The translations under genes were made by a program, and so were the position numbers. A DNA stretch of 64,000 nt. It comes from Spirometra erinaceieuropaei. Its lineage: Eukaryota > Platyhelminthes > Cestoda > Diphyllobothriidea > Diphyllobothriidae. Below are positions 23,127-36,630 of this stretch, piece by piece (position 1 is the first letter of the stretch; every line of letters begins with the position of its first letter). Location: contig CACRXP010000037.1 of the NCBI GenBank assembly GCA_902702965.1, forward strand, positions 587,045 to 651,044. The letters run 5' to 3'. The notes beneath the pieces are model-generated. The model saw only the letters and a program-made list of their open reading frames with translations, did not search any database and was not told the DNA's origin.

Positions 23127-24493
23127 GTAGGTACAAGTTAAAGTGGGCTTCAACCTCTGACTTTCTCAAAAGAGTTTAGCCGCCGGAGTTTCACAGCTGG
23201 CTGCGCAGATAACTATAGCGGCGCTTTCGTTTTTCCTAGCGAAATAGCTTTAGATTTCGTAATGCCCAATAGATTTTATTTATTTTTCATGCTTAACACC
23301 AGAGTTATAAGTAGTCAGTACTTTATCTTTAAAAGGCTAAGTAGGTGTGGGGGGGGGCGGACCGCTGGCTGAGCACTTTGCAGCGGCCTGTAAGAAAAGA
23401 CGGAAATGCAGGGTATCGGAGAAGTGAAGCTGACCGGTCCAAGGGATTGGGTGTGTTTACAACGCACAGACAGCCCAAATTGGCATTTATAGTCTATTTT
23501 CTGTTTTTATCTAGGCCTATCCCCCTCGAGTTCATCGAAACCCGATATTTTAGCATATAAATTAAGGCGCAGTCAGACCTATACCTGAGTCCACTAGTAT
23601 TAAATCTGGCCGGTGCATTCAGAAGTGTAAGTATTGCGTGTCTCCAGACGCGGGCATTACTCAGTTATCCTGCAGAAGTTTCTGGCCTTCGTGTAAGGTT
23701 TTTGACGAACCAAAGAAGTTGTGCTCCCTTAGCTTTGTTCCACTTTTGTACATTTACTTCTGACGATATTACAAGCTCCAGTGTTGCGTTTTGTCTCACC
23801 CTGCCTAGAGCTCAAAATGTTCCGCACGAAACCTCTAACCTTTTGTTAAACTGCTGGACGGTGTGATCCAGTGCTGCATGTGTGGTTAGCCTTTGAACCG
23901 CTTACGAACATTTCATCTAATTTTTGACCGTTAATTCGGTTCGATCGATCCCACTAAGACGTATGACTGATAAGGCTTCCAAGCCTTATGTCCCATGACC
24001 CGGCCTTATGTTGCCAGCGATAATTAGCCTTCGGGGTAATTTCACTGGAGTCAGTCCCATTGGTGGTATGCATGTGACATGTAGGTGAACTCACTGGGAG
24101 AGCCCTTGAGTCTCCTTCGTTTCTCCTAACATATGCGTATTCCACTTTGGTGTAGCTGGAATTTCCGAACAGCCTGGATCCTCTTAGCCGTGTTCTCTAA
24201 CCTTCAGTAATCCCAAGCCACATTTGCACTCTGCTTTTTTATGCAAGTGCGTCTAGTTGTGGGCGTGTGTATACATCTACGTGTTTCCGCCACTTTCGGC
24301 ATTTTTTAAAAAATTACTCCAGCTGGATTTTATTCGCGTTTACGCTCTCTTCCCCAATCTAACATACTCTAGCTTTTCATATTCAGTAACTTGAGTTGTT
24401 GTTTGTGTATCATTGATCCATATTTGAGCGCTTTCCCAGGGTTCACTATTTTTTTTCCAGCTGATTTGAACTAGTGTAAAAAGTCACAATTTA
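23127..24493. other. No supported gene
   Basis: Includes a poly-G run at 23347-23356. There are short frames only and nothing recognised. Confidence 0.5.
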
Positions 24494-25785
24494 ACTGCGG
24501 TAGGTGACCTAAGTCATGAAACGTGCGTAAATTCACGAAAACTTCTTTATAACTTGGGAACCGGTCCAAATTAATCAACCAGAACAAATAATACAGTAGG
24601 TAGTTTATCTCTCGAAAGGTTAGTGGAAATTCTGAAGTGTTATTTCGATTAGAAAGAATTACCTAGGTAGGGTTATAAAATTGAATATCGTGCAGTCTAC
24701 TCGAAAGATATCTCAGTCACGCCAGGATGTAGACTTTTAAATGCGCCTTTTTCCAGCTGCCTGTAAAAGCAATTTTTCGTAAATCAACTACTTAAGTGGT
24801 ATGATTCTTCCCACTGATTGTCAATGAATCAATAAATTCAAATATTTTTAACGGGAAACATGCACAAGCATATGTTTGCTTGTACTCCTTTGGGAATAAA
24901 TCACGTCTTCTTTACATTTTTTGCTCGAGAAAAGAGCATACTTTTTGAAAAACGTGTTTCTTAAATTCCAGAATGATTTGGAACCTGACGTGCTATTGCA
25001 CTTGCGTTTTGGGTTTCGAAACTGCAAGTAGTATAATTTCAACTCAAAGAAACGCATGCATTCCACGATTCCTTTAAGAAGGCAGCATATACGACTCATA
25101 AAAGTTTGCGATGGATATGGCTATGCTGTATACTTTATAAGGAACATTAATAAACAAACGTATACGGTGGTATCTGAATGGATATATTACATCGAAAACG
25201 GCGAGTACTACTACCGTTCCGGAGAACAGTGTTGCCTTGTATATTAATCATATTACTCTGAGGTTCGCTTACGCATAATCTACCTCACCCCCTTCCTTCG
25301 AAGCGATACGTTGTTCGGACCTTTAGTTGTCTTGTCCCATCCGCCATTCGCTGTATAGGTCAGCATCTTTGGTTGGGCGTGCATCACTCATTCGGGCGTC
25401 ATAACATGGCCATTTTTTCGTGCTTATTTGCTCAACAGGTGTGAGTCGGGAATGTCGTTACTAAGACAGCGGCTCCTTCTAGAAGTATCTTTTATTCACA
25501 ACTGATTACGCCTGTCCGATTTCCCAGTCTGCATGCCTCTACTAGGCCAGAGAAGTTAAACCTGGGCAAAATTGTCTGAAGTAATCAAAACAAAATCTTC
25601 ACACTAGTCTTATTTTTTGGAGGGTTGCGCACTTTACCCTGCATCCATTTAAGTAGCCGATTTGGTCGGCGTATAGTAGGTGTCTCGTTTCATGAAACAT
25701 GTTTTCATTCACGGAAAGCTCCTAATCAGTCTAAAATCGACCCAAATTCATCGCTTAAAACACAGTAATCAACTAGCTGCAGTTA
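24494..25785 (+). repeat. Pair of related element ends (24494-24590 and 25665-25785)
   Basis: Both begin GTAGGTG followed by TCATGAAAC and then ATTCACG, A-rich blocks and a TCGACC/CGGTCC-like block. The start resembles the TACAGTAGG ends of family B, so these look like left ends of a related subfamily. A reverse-complement end, TACAGTAGGTGACGTGAA, lies at about 26726-26743. Confidence 0.5.
24592..25240 (+). mobile_element. MITE family B, copy 3 (right end not found)
   Basis: It starts TACAGTAGGTAG and follows the family B order: GGTAGGGTTATAAAATTGAA, CACGCCAGGATG, an ACTACTTAAGTGG-like block, and AATAAATTCAAATAT. Similarity to copies 2 and 5 continues to about 25150 (AACATTAATAAAC). No inverted right end is visible. 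Confidence 0.7.
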
Positions 25786-28700
25786 AGCGAAACCAGTACA
25801 TATTGAAGGCAATCCTATCGAAAGCTACGTTTGCTCGCCACCTCGTCTTCTGATTAGCGTTATGGAAATTTTCGCAATCGTATGTTTAGTTAGAAATAAT
25901 TGTCATAAGGAAAATTATAATACGGGAGCTGAAATATTCTTGTCAAATGAGCAGACTACAAGCAAACAAATGAGTGAACAAAGCAGCCTAAGCGCAACAA
26001 TTTCCAAAAGTCCTTCGGATAATCTTTTGGACAAATACCCTCCAATAACTAATGCACTCTGTAATAGGGCATCTACTTAACTGTTTGGTGTTTGATCGTG
26101 TGTTTTCAAACGGTTTCACGAGAAATCGCCGGAGGTTGTCCTTTTTTACATTATTCGAGATGCGGTTGAATACGGTGAAGAAAGTTCTTATTGATCTCAC
26201 GAAGAAAGACGTCGCTGGACTAAACGCTCTCATAAATCTATACGTCGAGGAGCCAAAAAGTCGGCACATAATTAGCGTATACGACCATAAGCATGTCAAT
26301 TTCCGTGTGTCAAGAGGTTCTCTCCTATAAATTTACTGTCTTTTGACGCCGGTGGAGTCTACTCAGTTTCTTGGCTTCCTTCAAATGTCTGTGAGTATTT
26401 CTCAGTTTTCGGCGCTCTCAAATGAATGCGCGGATTTATAAGCTATGTAGGTTGTACTTTGTTCTGTAATCTGTAATGCCCTCCATTGGATGATCACATG
26501 CGGATGCGCAGATGTAATTTAGGACAGTTGTTAACACAGGAAATGGCCTGAATACAAGGTGATATTGACTTACACCAAGACTTATAAGCATATCCGTTAA
26601 AAAATGACTCAGAAACATATTCTATAGGGAAGGCTTTTTCCGGGACGCGTTAAAATAATAAGCAACTGTCCGACGTTCAAAGCTCTCCAAATAGATCATC
26701 TACAGTTTGCTTATCATGCTTTCTGGTTCACGTCACCTACTGTATATAGAATAGAATAAATGGAATTTTAGGGATGCAGGCGAGTCTAACTGTAAGCCAA
26801 TCATAGGACCTTTTTAGACTCACTAAAAGAAGGCCCAATTGTCAAGTTAGCGAATGTGCTAACCGGTGGAAACAGTGTTTAAGGGAAACCAGAGAGACAG
26901 TCTCGAGTCCAGAAAATATAAAATCACGGATTTTTCGTTGATGTTTCTTGACTGCAGGCGGATGCAGGAGACAGAAATCATGTGCCAATGGCGAGTTACA
27001 CGAATAGAAGTTAGACTGACTAGATAACGTCAGTAGGCTTTCGATAAAGTTCGTCTACACCAGTCTCAACGTAGGCCACTGTGGTTTGTCGATATGTGTA
27101 ACGTTGCAGAATTTTCCGCATTATTTTGCCTTTGGATAAGTTTTCTTATCATAAGTTTGAGTCTAACCCTCATCTGCACGTACTGTAAACCAGTCTTTAT
27201 TACTACGTATTCATACGCGGTTGCCATCATCCCATGCGCTCCATGTACACATCGTCTGCTCGGAAACTCGTGAAACCTGGACTGGATTATTTGCATGTTT
27301 GCAGAAAGTCGAAAGTATATGCATGTACTGACAGTACAAATTGACGTTTGGCACAGCCTAACACCACTTTAACTACGGGGGCGTGCTGGATTGCGGTTGA
27401 AAATATTCCTAGATGCCTATTTAAATTACACTCGAAAAGCGTCATTGCGTAAGTCATGGGCATCATCTCCAAGGATTTTAAATCATTGAATAAGTTCACA
27501 CTCATTTGTCAGGAGAAGCACACAGTAAACTCATTATCACACAGTTTTGACAATTTGCCTTTTAAACGCTGATATGTACCGTAGGTCGTATTTTAATAGT
27601 GAAAAAGTTTGTAATTATAGGACATTTTCATACGTTCACGTAATCGTTCCTATAGCCTTATATCTTTAGATACATTACCATTGCATAAAAGGTGTAGCAT
27701 ATGATCCATACCCACTGCAGCATGTCGTGTGTGTCATGAGGTCTCCTTGTAGGGAGACAATTAAAAGTATGAAGTTCGGTTAAGGAAACTGCCTAGAACG
27801 CTCTTGGGAGCCTTAAGAAAACGTGAAATGGAAGTCGCATTTCAAAGCATACTGGAGTTAGCATACCTCTTAAAACTGAAGCACGCTCTCTAAGTACCAA
27901 CTTTGCGAAATGTCCCACCTTCAAAGTAAATGTAAAGCACGAATTTTCTGTGCGCCTTTTAGTGGAAAGAAGGTTGTTTTTTTCACAGGCGTTAAGAACC
28001 AATAGATTTATATCCAAAGGTTCCAGCCGAAATCTCCCCCATCGGTTTAATCTACGGCCAGATTCATACTGGAGCTTTATTGGCCTGAGTGGTCATTTAT
28101 TAATATCACTCAGATGATATTAAAGCATTTATAATACTCTAAGCCAAATGGTAGATGTGCCTTCATGTGCCTTAGATGCGAATTTTCGGCAAGGACGTAA
28201 ATTTCAATTAGGCGCGCGGACATGTACTGTGACCACCCTGACGCCTTCTTACTTTTTATGCATTCGACGACCGGTTTTACCGACCGATTTTACCTGCCCT
28301 GCGTCATATATGACGTCTCGTTTTACTGCTAGCTTAGGCTAGTTTCTGTGTTTATTTATGCGTGTGGGCGCTTGCCTCCCACTGCTTAGTCGGCAGTTTT
28401 TACGCCGTTGTACGATTAACAGACAAGCCTTGTAAAATGCATTTTTTATACTCTTGTTCAAAGGCGCACCTTTTGGATACCCTTTGCGACATGTATTTTC
28501 CCATGTTGTTGATCTTACAGCCAAATTACCTTGCCTTCCTCCTGTTCTGTCCTTCCTGGGGGTTTTGCAAGCCACCTTCAGCCCTCAAAGCTGGCATTAA
28601 CACCTATTAGGAATTATGGCAATGCCACAGAGTACCCGCTATGTTTCCCAGGAACTTAGTGATAGTTTTCATGACATAATAGTTCGATGTCACTTGGTGT

Positions 28701-29164
28701 CTATCAGGGTACATCAAATATACTATCTCTTAATATCCTCCTTATAAAGTATTCCAAAACTAAGCATTCACTTATTTTCGTGCTCACCTTTAACAGCAGA
28801 GTAAAGTCATTTACGAGGGAAGCGAACGTTTACTCGACAGTTTTTCTACAGATGATAAACAGATTTAAAATTCCTAATGTAACAATCGTTTGCACAGAGG
28901 TACATGAATGTAAGAGACAACATACTCCACAAGTAGTTCACGACTTGGAAAAACTGGTTTCAACCTCCCAACTTCTCCCCTCCTCGCTTACGACCGGAGT
29001 CGCCGCAGAGTTCAACATAAGCAGTGTTACTTAGTCGCTTTATCGCGCCAACTCTATCTCGTCGCATGGACCAAAATCTGTCCTTTCCAGGTCGTTCGCT
29101 TCATTAAGTACAGTCTCCTATTTCGGTGACTCACAACCCCAATACTAACACTAAACTTAGGCGT
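25786..29164. other. No supported gene
   Basis: Frames at 25862-26080, 26052-26330 and 28687-29034 (115 codons, +) are open but unrecognised and lack clear splice boundaries. The last is Ser/Thr/Val-rich and is the best coding candidate here. Confidence 0.4.
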
Positions 29165-29420
29165 TGTAGGAAGGGCGTTCGCCGATCGGGTTATGGGACA
29201 TGCTTGTCCTTTTACGCTTTGGGGCCTAATCCAGAACCCTCGCAGGCAGTCGCATAGCGATCAGTAATATATGCAGGAAGGAGGTACTCTAGAAGACGAG
29301 GGAGGCTAGGATGACCATTTCTGGCTTCTTAGCTGTCGCCGGCCACCAATACCCTACCCCAGGTTTTGGTAACCTGAGATTTGAACCTTGGATCCCCTGA
29401 ACACTGACCCACTAGCCCGG
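29165..29420 (-). mobile_element. tRNA-headed SINE, copy 2 (long 3' body)
   Basis: On the minus strand a B-box-like GGTTCAAATCTC is followed by AGCCAGAAATGGTCATCCTA and CCTCCCTCGTCTTC, then a 3' body with CTATGCGACTGCCTGC that is shared with 38.9-39.1 kb. Confidence 0.75.
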
Positions 29421-29439
29421 TGTACTGCGGTTACCACCG

Positions 29440-29545
29440 AAGATAGTAGTTATTGCAGGAGGGGCATTCAAAGGTCGGGTTGAGTATGACTGACTGACGA
29501 CGGTTATTAAGTCAGAAATAGTCATTCCGGTCGTCCTAATTGTTG
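29440..29545 (+). mobile_element. SINE copy 3 (body fragment)
   Basis: GACTGACTGACGACGG followed by AAATAGTCATTCCGG and a GTTGTCGGTACC end, matching 17821-17887. It lies head-to-head with the minus-strand copy 2. Confidence 0.75.
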
Positions 29546-30184
29546 TCGGTACCCCTTTCCTGTAAACTGTGGAATGTTTTTTTTTCAGGTATTTCCCATG
29601 AATACAATACGTTTCCCATTTGTTTGAAAGTGCGCTTATCAATTTAGTCAATTTAGGTCAGCCTGTCTGACGAGCATGTAGAAATACCGCAGCTCGTAAA
29701 TTGTGTAAATAGTCAAGATCATCTGAAAACACGAGTCGCGGTCGCACAAAATCGGAAGATTTCTTGCAACTGACTCGTGGTTGACGGCCGCCAACTTCCT
29801 TCGCAGACGTTAAAGTGTTGTGTTTTCCGGCTAGCCGTCCACAAACCACTATTAGTTCTGGAGAAAAGAAGTCAAAATCACTGAAAATTGGTTTTAGTCA
29901 GAATCTTTTCCCTCGCTCAATTTTAGACTCTGCGACCCGTTCGTGTATTCCATCAGCCTCATGGTCCTGCACCGTACATAATTGAACTATACGTCGTTGT
30001 GGACGAGAAATTCGTAAGTGTCTCCTTTTAATTTGTTCGATCTTAGGTCATCCGAAGGGTTTTTTCGTTTTTGATCCCCCCTCCCCCTGAAAGGACACAA
30101 CTTAACCAAAATTCGGCATTTTATATTTTTTTAAACTGACACTTCTGTTGAGTATTTCTTTGGCGAAGTAATGAGAGTTCATAC

Positions 30185-31040
30185 AGGATGTTCCAAAAGT
30201 CACTGTACCCCTTTAATAAATACCTAAAGACACTAGGCCTATTCATATTGCCACCATCAACAAAGGCGTCATTACAATTTCACCTGCTACACCTGCTATC
30301 AGGTTCCAACGTCTCTTAGACCAGTCGTATACCTGCACATTAGTGCCTCCATTTTCGGAACCCTTCAGTCACCTTCAGACGCAGGCCTCTCCGATGTTTT
30401 TTAGCATCTCCCTCCTGACCTCACTGTAGACCATTTTAATTCTTTCCTCGAGCTGTGACAGAACACGGGGCTTAGTGACATACGCCACGCCCTTGGTGTG
30501 GCCCCAGAGAAAAAAGCCACAAGGACGAAGTCCATCCGAGGTGTCCCTTCGACCAATCCATCTGTCAATAAGCCTACTTTTCAGTAAATGCCTTACTAAC
30601 CTGGAACAGTAAAGTGGGGATCCGTCTTGTTGAAAAAAAGGCTTTAACAGCGTCACTTCTCGTCTGAAGTCGTGGGATAGCCAACTCCTGCAGCGTCTCC
30701 AGGAAATTTTCCCCTGTAACGATGGTCGTGTTACCGGATGCGTCGCCGGAGAAAAATAGTGCAATCAGCTCAATATTAGCCATGATACACACCAAACCAT
30801 CAGCTTCGGAGAGTCTTATGCTCCAGAATTACTGCTGGGTTTGACTTTCTTAAATTCGACAGTTGTGTCGTTTTACCTGGCCAGAAAAATGAAACATAGG
30901 CTCCTCGCTGGGCCATAAGCTTTCCACGAGCTGAGAGTCGTTCTGGTAATTGTCAAACTGATTCACACATTTTCACCTGAACGTCATAATCTTCCGGTTG
31001 AAGCGTTTGAATAACTTGAATTCAATACAGGTGGAGCTTT
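30185..31040 (-). pseudogene. Mariner/Tc1-type transposase relic
   Basis: Minus-strand pieces in order: VIQTLQPEDYDVQVKMC near 31020, a degraded first catalytic region, TIVTGENFLETLQELAIP, LKPFFQQDGSPLYCSRLVRH (second Asp in QQDG), RWIGRR and GFFLWGH. In the usual WIGRRG...WPPRSPD...FFLWG stretch, part of the third catalytic region is deleted, and the rest is spread over two frames. The N-terminal DNA-binding part was not seen. The 3' side ends at TGACTTTTGGAACATCCTGT (reverse strand), a plausible terminal repeat; no matching 5' end was found. The copy is inactive. Confidence 0.8.
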
Positions 31041-33284
31041 ATCACTGAGGCAGCAGCGAGGAACGCTCCTTCCTGAGGAATTAGTGGGGGTGTTCCATTA
31101 TTTCAGTTCTTCGACCTAGTCAGGAACTTATAACTGAATAGCTAGAATGCTTTTGAAGACAGAGTAATCAAAATACACAATGTCAGCATTCAGAAAACAT
31201 TTTCTGCAAGAGACGAATAAGAAGATAGGAATATCCATTATTTTACAGAGTTTACAGGCTTAGATACGGTAAATCACTCTGCGCGACTTCAGGAGAGGGA
31301 CTGGGCTCCTTGACTCCGTCCCTCAGCAAACTTTTTCTTGATGTGTTTCAGAATTTCCGGTTTGAGCAAAACAAAACTATCCGTTGATTTCTGAACAAAT
31401 GAACTATGTGGGGCGTTAGCCGTCCGCTGAATAACCCCGTTCCGAGCGCAACTATTCAGACCCCTCTCCAGATTGTTCACACACTGCTGATGTGAACAAC
31501 TCGTAACTGCGCAAGACTAAAATAAGGTCCCCACAGACAGACTGTTCGAATTGGTTTTTTTCGCCCTGCATTTTCACTGCCACCTTTCAATCCCATTTAA
31601 TTCCACAATCAACGAAGAAATGACATTGGTGTTTAGTCTTTCATGTTTCCTTGTAGATTCCTGTGCACTCTTCACCAGGTTGTATTTAATACTCCTGCGA
31701 TAGTGAATCATCCGTCTAGTCTCATTTTAATTGCCCCGTGTGTGCAGGGTGTAAGCAAGTGCCATACAGTCTCTTGCTTTTTTTTGAGGTTGTTTACTCT
31801 AATTGTTGGTCTTGTTGTAACATGACCACAATCCAGCGCCGCCTACTATGGGTTTCTGGGTGTGCCGGCCTTCCTTCCGTCGGCTCCTGCGTGCCCTGAT
31901 CACGGCCTGTGTAACCCAGGGTGTCCTAGGTAGGTGAAGTTTAGAGGACAATCGGGGACGGGGATACATAGAATACGTTTGTCTCCTCATATCTGAAATC
32001 TCACCTCGCTTTCAGGGATCTTATATGTCGAGTGGGACATCACAGATTTTGATCCTCCATAATGTTACCTATTAAAAGGTGACACTATTTTGCCATTTAA
32101 TAATAATAGCAAATACATTTAATGCCCCCTTGAAGGCATTCTCAAAAAGCATCTTGACCAATCTCCCGTAACAGCCACCGCGAGGTCTTTTTATTTCATT
32201 CTCTGGTACGTACAAATAAATATCGCTGGTTATGTTCTTTTAAAACAATTGCTCCTCGAAGTAACCGTGACCATACACCATACCCTTGGCGATGCTTTTT
32301 CGTCGACTTGCCATCTATCAAGGTTGTTATTTGTATATGCACATTTGCTGCACCTAAAGACGTAGGCCTGAGAACGTTTGGACTTGGGTCTTAAATACTG
32401 TCTGATACTTTAGGAAAACTCCGACTGAATTCATACTCCTTAACCTTGGACTGGCAGACTCACTGTTTTTGTACTTCTGGGCGGTCACAACTGACAGGGG
32501 GCTCCAACAGGATACTAATGTTTGGCGTGTAACATTTTAAGTGGAGAATATGTGTGCCAAACATCGGAGACTGGCGGGTCGAACCTTTAGCAAGTCCTGG
32601 CCGACGCTTTTGTATTATTCTCCTTGGCATAAAGAACGTTTTTCCCCACCAAACCGCTCTGACAAAGCAGCGGCGACCGTAGAGGTCTTGCTTCATTCCT
32701 GAACTCCTTCGAACCCGAGCCAGACCGCTTATTTTTGCAACTCGGGATTTTTCGCTCCGGCTGAAAAGGAGGTCCAGCGCGCTCGCCAACTTCCCAGTAC
32801 TCATTCCAAAGGTTTTACGCGATCTCAAATTCCAGTATCGGTAGGCGTAAACTACTGCGTTCCTTTGAGTTCTGTGCAACAGACCGCCGGCCTCTTCGCA
32901 TAACTCCTATACGGACAAACCAGTGGGGCGCCGCTTGCCCTAGTGACAGTCATGGCACTCAGCAATACCTGTCGGCGCACGCAAACCCTGTTGTCCTGTT
33001 TTCTCTCGCTCGCTGTCTTTTTTGCGTGCGCGTTGCAGGTCCTGGTGATTTATTCCGACTGAGCATGTCAGCTGCTCTTTGTTTGGCCGTGACGTCCGTG
33101 CCAAATTGGCCTCACACCGTTGGCACTTCTCCGGCGCTGCTTTGATAAGCACTTCTTGACTTTAATTCTTCAGCCGTGCTCTGTCGCTCCGCATGGCTAT
33201 ATAAGACCTAAGTGGCGGCGCAAGTGGTTCTCGCTAGAAGCAGTCTTACTGCATCCCCTTTCCGACCTGTCGTCTGGCGTTCAT
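31041..33284. other. No supported gene
   Basis: A basic 139-codon frame at 32460-32879 (-) is the longest. It is Arg/Lys-rich and unrecognised, with no splice or promoter support. Confidence 0.45.
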
Positions 33285-34256
33285 GCATTAGATGTGCTTT
33301 CGCATGAAATGTTAACCGTAATTCTGAATTATGTTTTCGTTGTAAGGTTACTTAAGCAGGGTCTTAACATTGCTTATCGTGCAACATGATCCTGAGGTAT
33401 TTTGGTCACGCCAGGCTACAGACTTTCGAAAGAGCCCCTTTTCAGTTGTCTGCAAAATTTATACTCCAAGAATGAGGAGGAGGAATTTTTCCCATTGATG
33501 TTCGGCTTCCTCATGAATTTAAATGTATTTTCTAAGAACCATGCGCAAAAATATTCTTTATTTCATTTGATAACAAATCACGGCTTTTGCTAGCGTTACG
33601 CTTAAAGTGAGGGAGAGAGAGAGGGTATCTTTTGATTGTAAAAAAGTTTCTAACTAGGGGTTTTTTAAGACCGCGAAATGTCCATTCATAGGGCAGCAAC
33701 ACGTTTATTAATGTTGCTTATGAACTATACAACCTCGTCCACATCAATTGCATACTTTTACTAGCCCTATATGACATCTTCTCTATGCCATAGACGCAAG
33801 TGAATTATTTTACCTCGACGGAATGTATACAGCACGGGGTTTGGAAACCCTGAGGGCCAGTGTAACGGTAGGACGGACAAAAATTACTTGGGAATTGAAA
33901 AGGTTTTTAAAAAGCGAAAGCTACTGTTTCTTCAAGTATGGAATCTTAGGATGACCTAATTTGCCACCGAATGAATTCATAAAAATATTTCTATGCATGT
34001 TGGATTTGCAAGGACATCGTAGGTCAATGGGGAAGCGTTATGCTAGGTAAGTATTAGTCTTCTTGCGGAGTGTGGTTTTTGCAGACGGCCTAAAATAAGC
34101 TCGTTTAAAAACGGGAATTCTGAAGTGACTGAAATATCTGGTGACTATCCTGCGTGATACTTAGTATTAAAACCCTGCTTAAGTAGTCTTTTCGAATCAA
34201 AAGTATAAACATTTCAGACTTTCGGTTAAGATTTCATGACATAGCTCATCTCTTGA
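33285..34256. mobile_element. MITE family B, copy 4
   Basis: The left end (TTAGATGTGC, ATGAAATGTTAACCGTAATT, ACTTAAGCAGGG) recurs inverted at the right end (CCCTGCTTAAGTAG, GGTTAAGATTTCATGACATA). The A/T-rich interior includes a GAGA run at 33611-33624. Confidence 0.8.
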
Positions 34257-36630
34257 ATATCCCAGCTGGTTAAAGTTTGGCCATACTTAGTCCATTCATT
34301 TGGTTATTCACTAGATTCGCCAGTTCTTATACCATGCTTACTAAGCAGTGCCTTCTGGGCCTTGACTTTAATATACTGAGCGTTCTCTACCTTTGATGTC
34401 ATCTTTATCTTATTACTCTGTTTGCGCAGACTGGAATTAACTGGTCAATGAGGATGAAGGAATGAAACGTCCAAAATCATTCTCAGTAGGCTGGAAATCA
34501 TTTCGGACTGAGAGAATTTTAGTAACCAGAAACGGCCGTTAGCGATCTCAACCAGTGCTCTTCTGTATCGCGCAGCCGTAAATTCCATTGTTCGATACCT
34601 CCGTTTTTCTAGTCAATTGTGAGTGGCCACAAGTAAAACGTGTTGAAATACACTGCCACCTCGGCGAACGCACTTCATTCTGCGTGTCTGTTTGTGAAGA
34701 CTGTTCGCTCCCTCTCACTCAGCCCATTCTGTCGGCTCCAGCGCACTTCTAAAGTACACAAAACTCCGACATGGCTGAGAATAGTGCTGGTGAAGAACCA
34801 CTTTTTCAGCTGTGAAACGACTGTTAGCGCTCTTTTGTCTGGCAAATTATTGTCGCTTCTACGTGAGCCGTCTGGAGTTTTAATGAGAAGCATGCTAATA
34901 AACGCCTTTGAACGTCACTTTGCCTCTAATTTTTTTTAAATAGCTGTGCTCATCCCTGCAGACAGCTTCCCCGTGCCTTTTACGGCCAATCTGTTCCGTT
35001 ACTTAATATACCACGCCCATGAGCCTAATGACTCACCGCCTTAACCCAGCCTGTTGAGAGTAATTCTACGGTTTGGTTTCAATGACTAAAAGGGGCGTGG
35101 TCCTGCCTTCGTTTGCAGTAAGACGTTCGTTCGTTTTTCCCTTCTTATAGTTGGTAAGATGGAAACATGCCTGCTGCGCCTTTCTAGGTGATTTCGTGCA
35201 TATTGCCCGAGCATTGCCCAGCGCCCTGTTTCTTGTTTGTCACTTGAATCCTGCCAGAGTCAGAGACATCTTCTCTGTTGTGAAATGTCTACTAGCTAGA
35301 TTTTCCTGCTTGCCTCCCTGCATAAACCTATTTCATTAGTGAGCTGAGCCATGCCCGCCATATTCCATACTTTCTACTCAAGCAGAAATACTAAACGGGT
35401 TCCCCTGTTCATGGCATTGGGCAATTCCTCGGACTATTTTCCGATTGGGCCATCTCGAATTCTACATTAATAGGTGCTTATCAGCAGGGCTTCCGCAAAT
35501 TTCCGAACTCGTTCTTGTGGTTAGAGTAGGCAAACTGTCTAACTTTTCGGTCAGCAATCGACCACACACGTCGAAAACGGTTTTTTGATGGAATCGGTTT
35601 ACTTAGGTCCAAACATTTCAGCCAACAAACTCTGTTGGTCCGGATTGGAAATTGGCGAATCGAGTGCGAGTGTGTAGCGAGCGCGACCAGGAATTCGCGT
35701 TGACGGCCAATGCGAGTTCCGACTGTGAAATGACTATTGACCTCGACTGAGTCGGCTTCAGTTTACTTGCCCCCTGTACTTGTTTTCTTCTTCGAATATT
35801 TTCCTGTCAACGAGTCTCACACTTTCATTTGACCGTTCGCCAAGTATTTGCTCAGATCGACATATACGTAAAAAACCAATATGCGGTTTCGGGTTAACTG
35901 GATTACCAGTAAATTGGGCCTGCCGTTTATTTGGGCCAACTGTTGAAAAAGGGAGGCAGATGGTATGTGTTTTGTGAACTGTCGTTCCACTTCACTTTTC
36001 CAGTGATTAACTGAAGTCGAAGGTCATTGAAGAAACTCTGAGAGAATAATCTGCATTTTGAGCAGAAAGCGCAACTTTCTGATGTCCGCAAGTCCGCTCA
36101 AGTGGTCTGTGTCGATTATACGAAGCTACCGGTTACGCTCACATGCCAGAACGAGAGCTTGCAAGAGAGGATGGAGTCCTGCGATGCATTCATTAGTGCT
36201 GACAAAAAAAGGTGTGACCCGAACGGCCGCGAACGTTTTGCAGGGAGAGGGAGCGAGAGCAGCAGTTTTTGCTGTTTTGCTGTGAAATGTCTCCTATTTC
36301 TGTTGTGCCTTTTGGATTACGTAGTCAGCCGTTTAATCGTTCCATGGCCATTTAACCCAGCATGGTAGAATTAGCCGTAATCCATTTTATTCCGTCCTGC
36401 ATTGACCGAATGTCTGGGCCTCTTTGCCTTTTGCAGCCACCTGACCCTGTGGACTCTTGGCCACCCCTGGTTGGTACTGACTTCCTTCCCCTACTTGGCG
36501 CTAAACCTCTTTGCTCTTGTAGATGTCCCTAGTGTCGACGTACCTTTAGGTTAAGAACGGGCCTACTTAGGTGCTCCGCATCCACAGCAGCACAAACAAA
36601 ATTCCCGACACCCAAATTTAGCACAACCGG
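34257..36630. other. No supported gene
   Basis: Short frames only. A possible small exon at about 35859-35911 has an acceptor (TTTGCTCAG) and a weak donor, but no motif; I did not accept it. Confidence 0.45.

Noticed and set aside
35859..35911. Exon with ICGFGLTGLP as an ADAM propeptide block
   Set aside because: It is phase-compatible with its neighbours, but the donor is weak and a two-residue resemblance is not enough.
36060..36290. Exon reading VVCVDYTKLPVTLTCQNESL as the start of the ADAM catalytic domain
   Set aside because: The resemblance to the vvvD start is slight, no donor follows in a usable position, and the frame ends in unrelated sequence.
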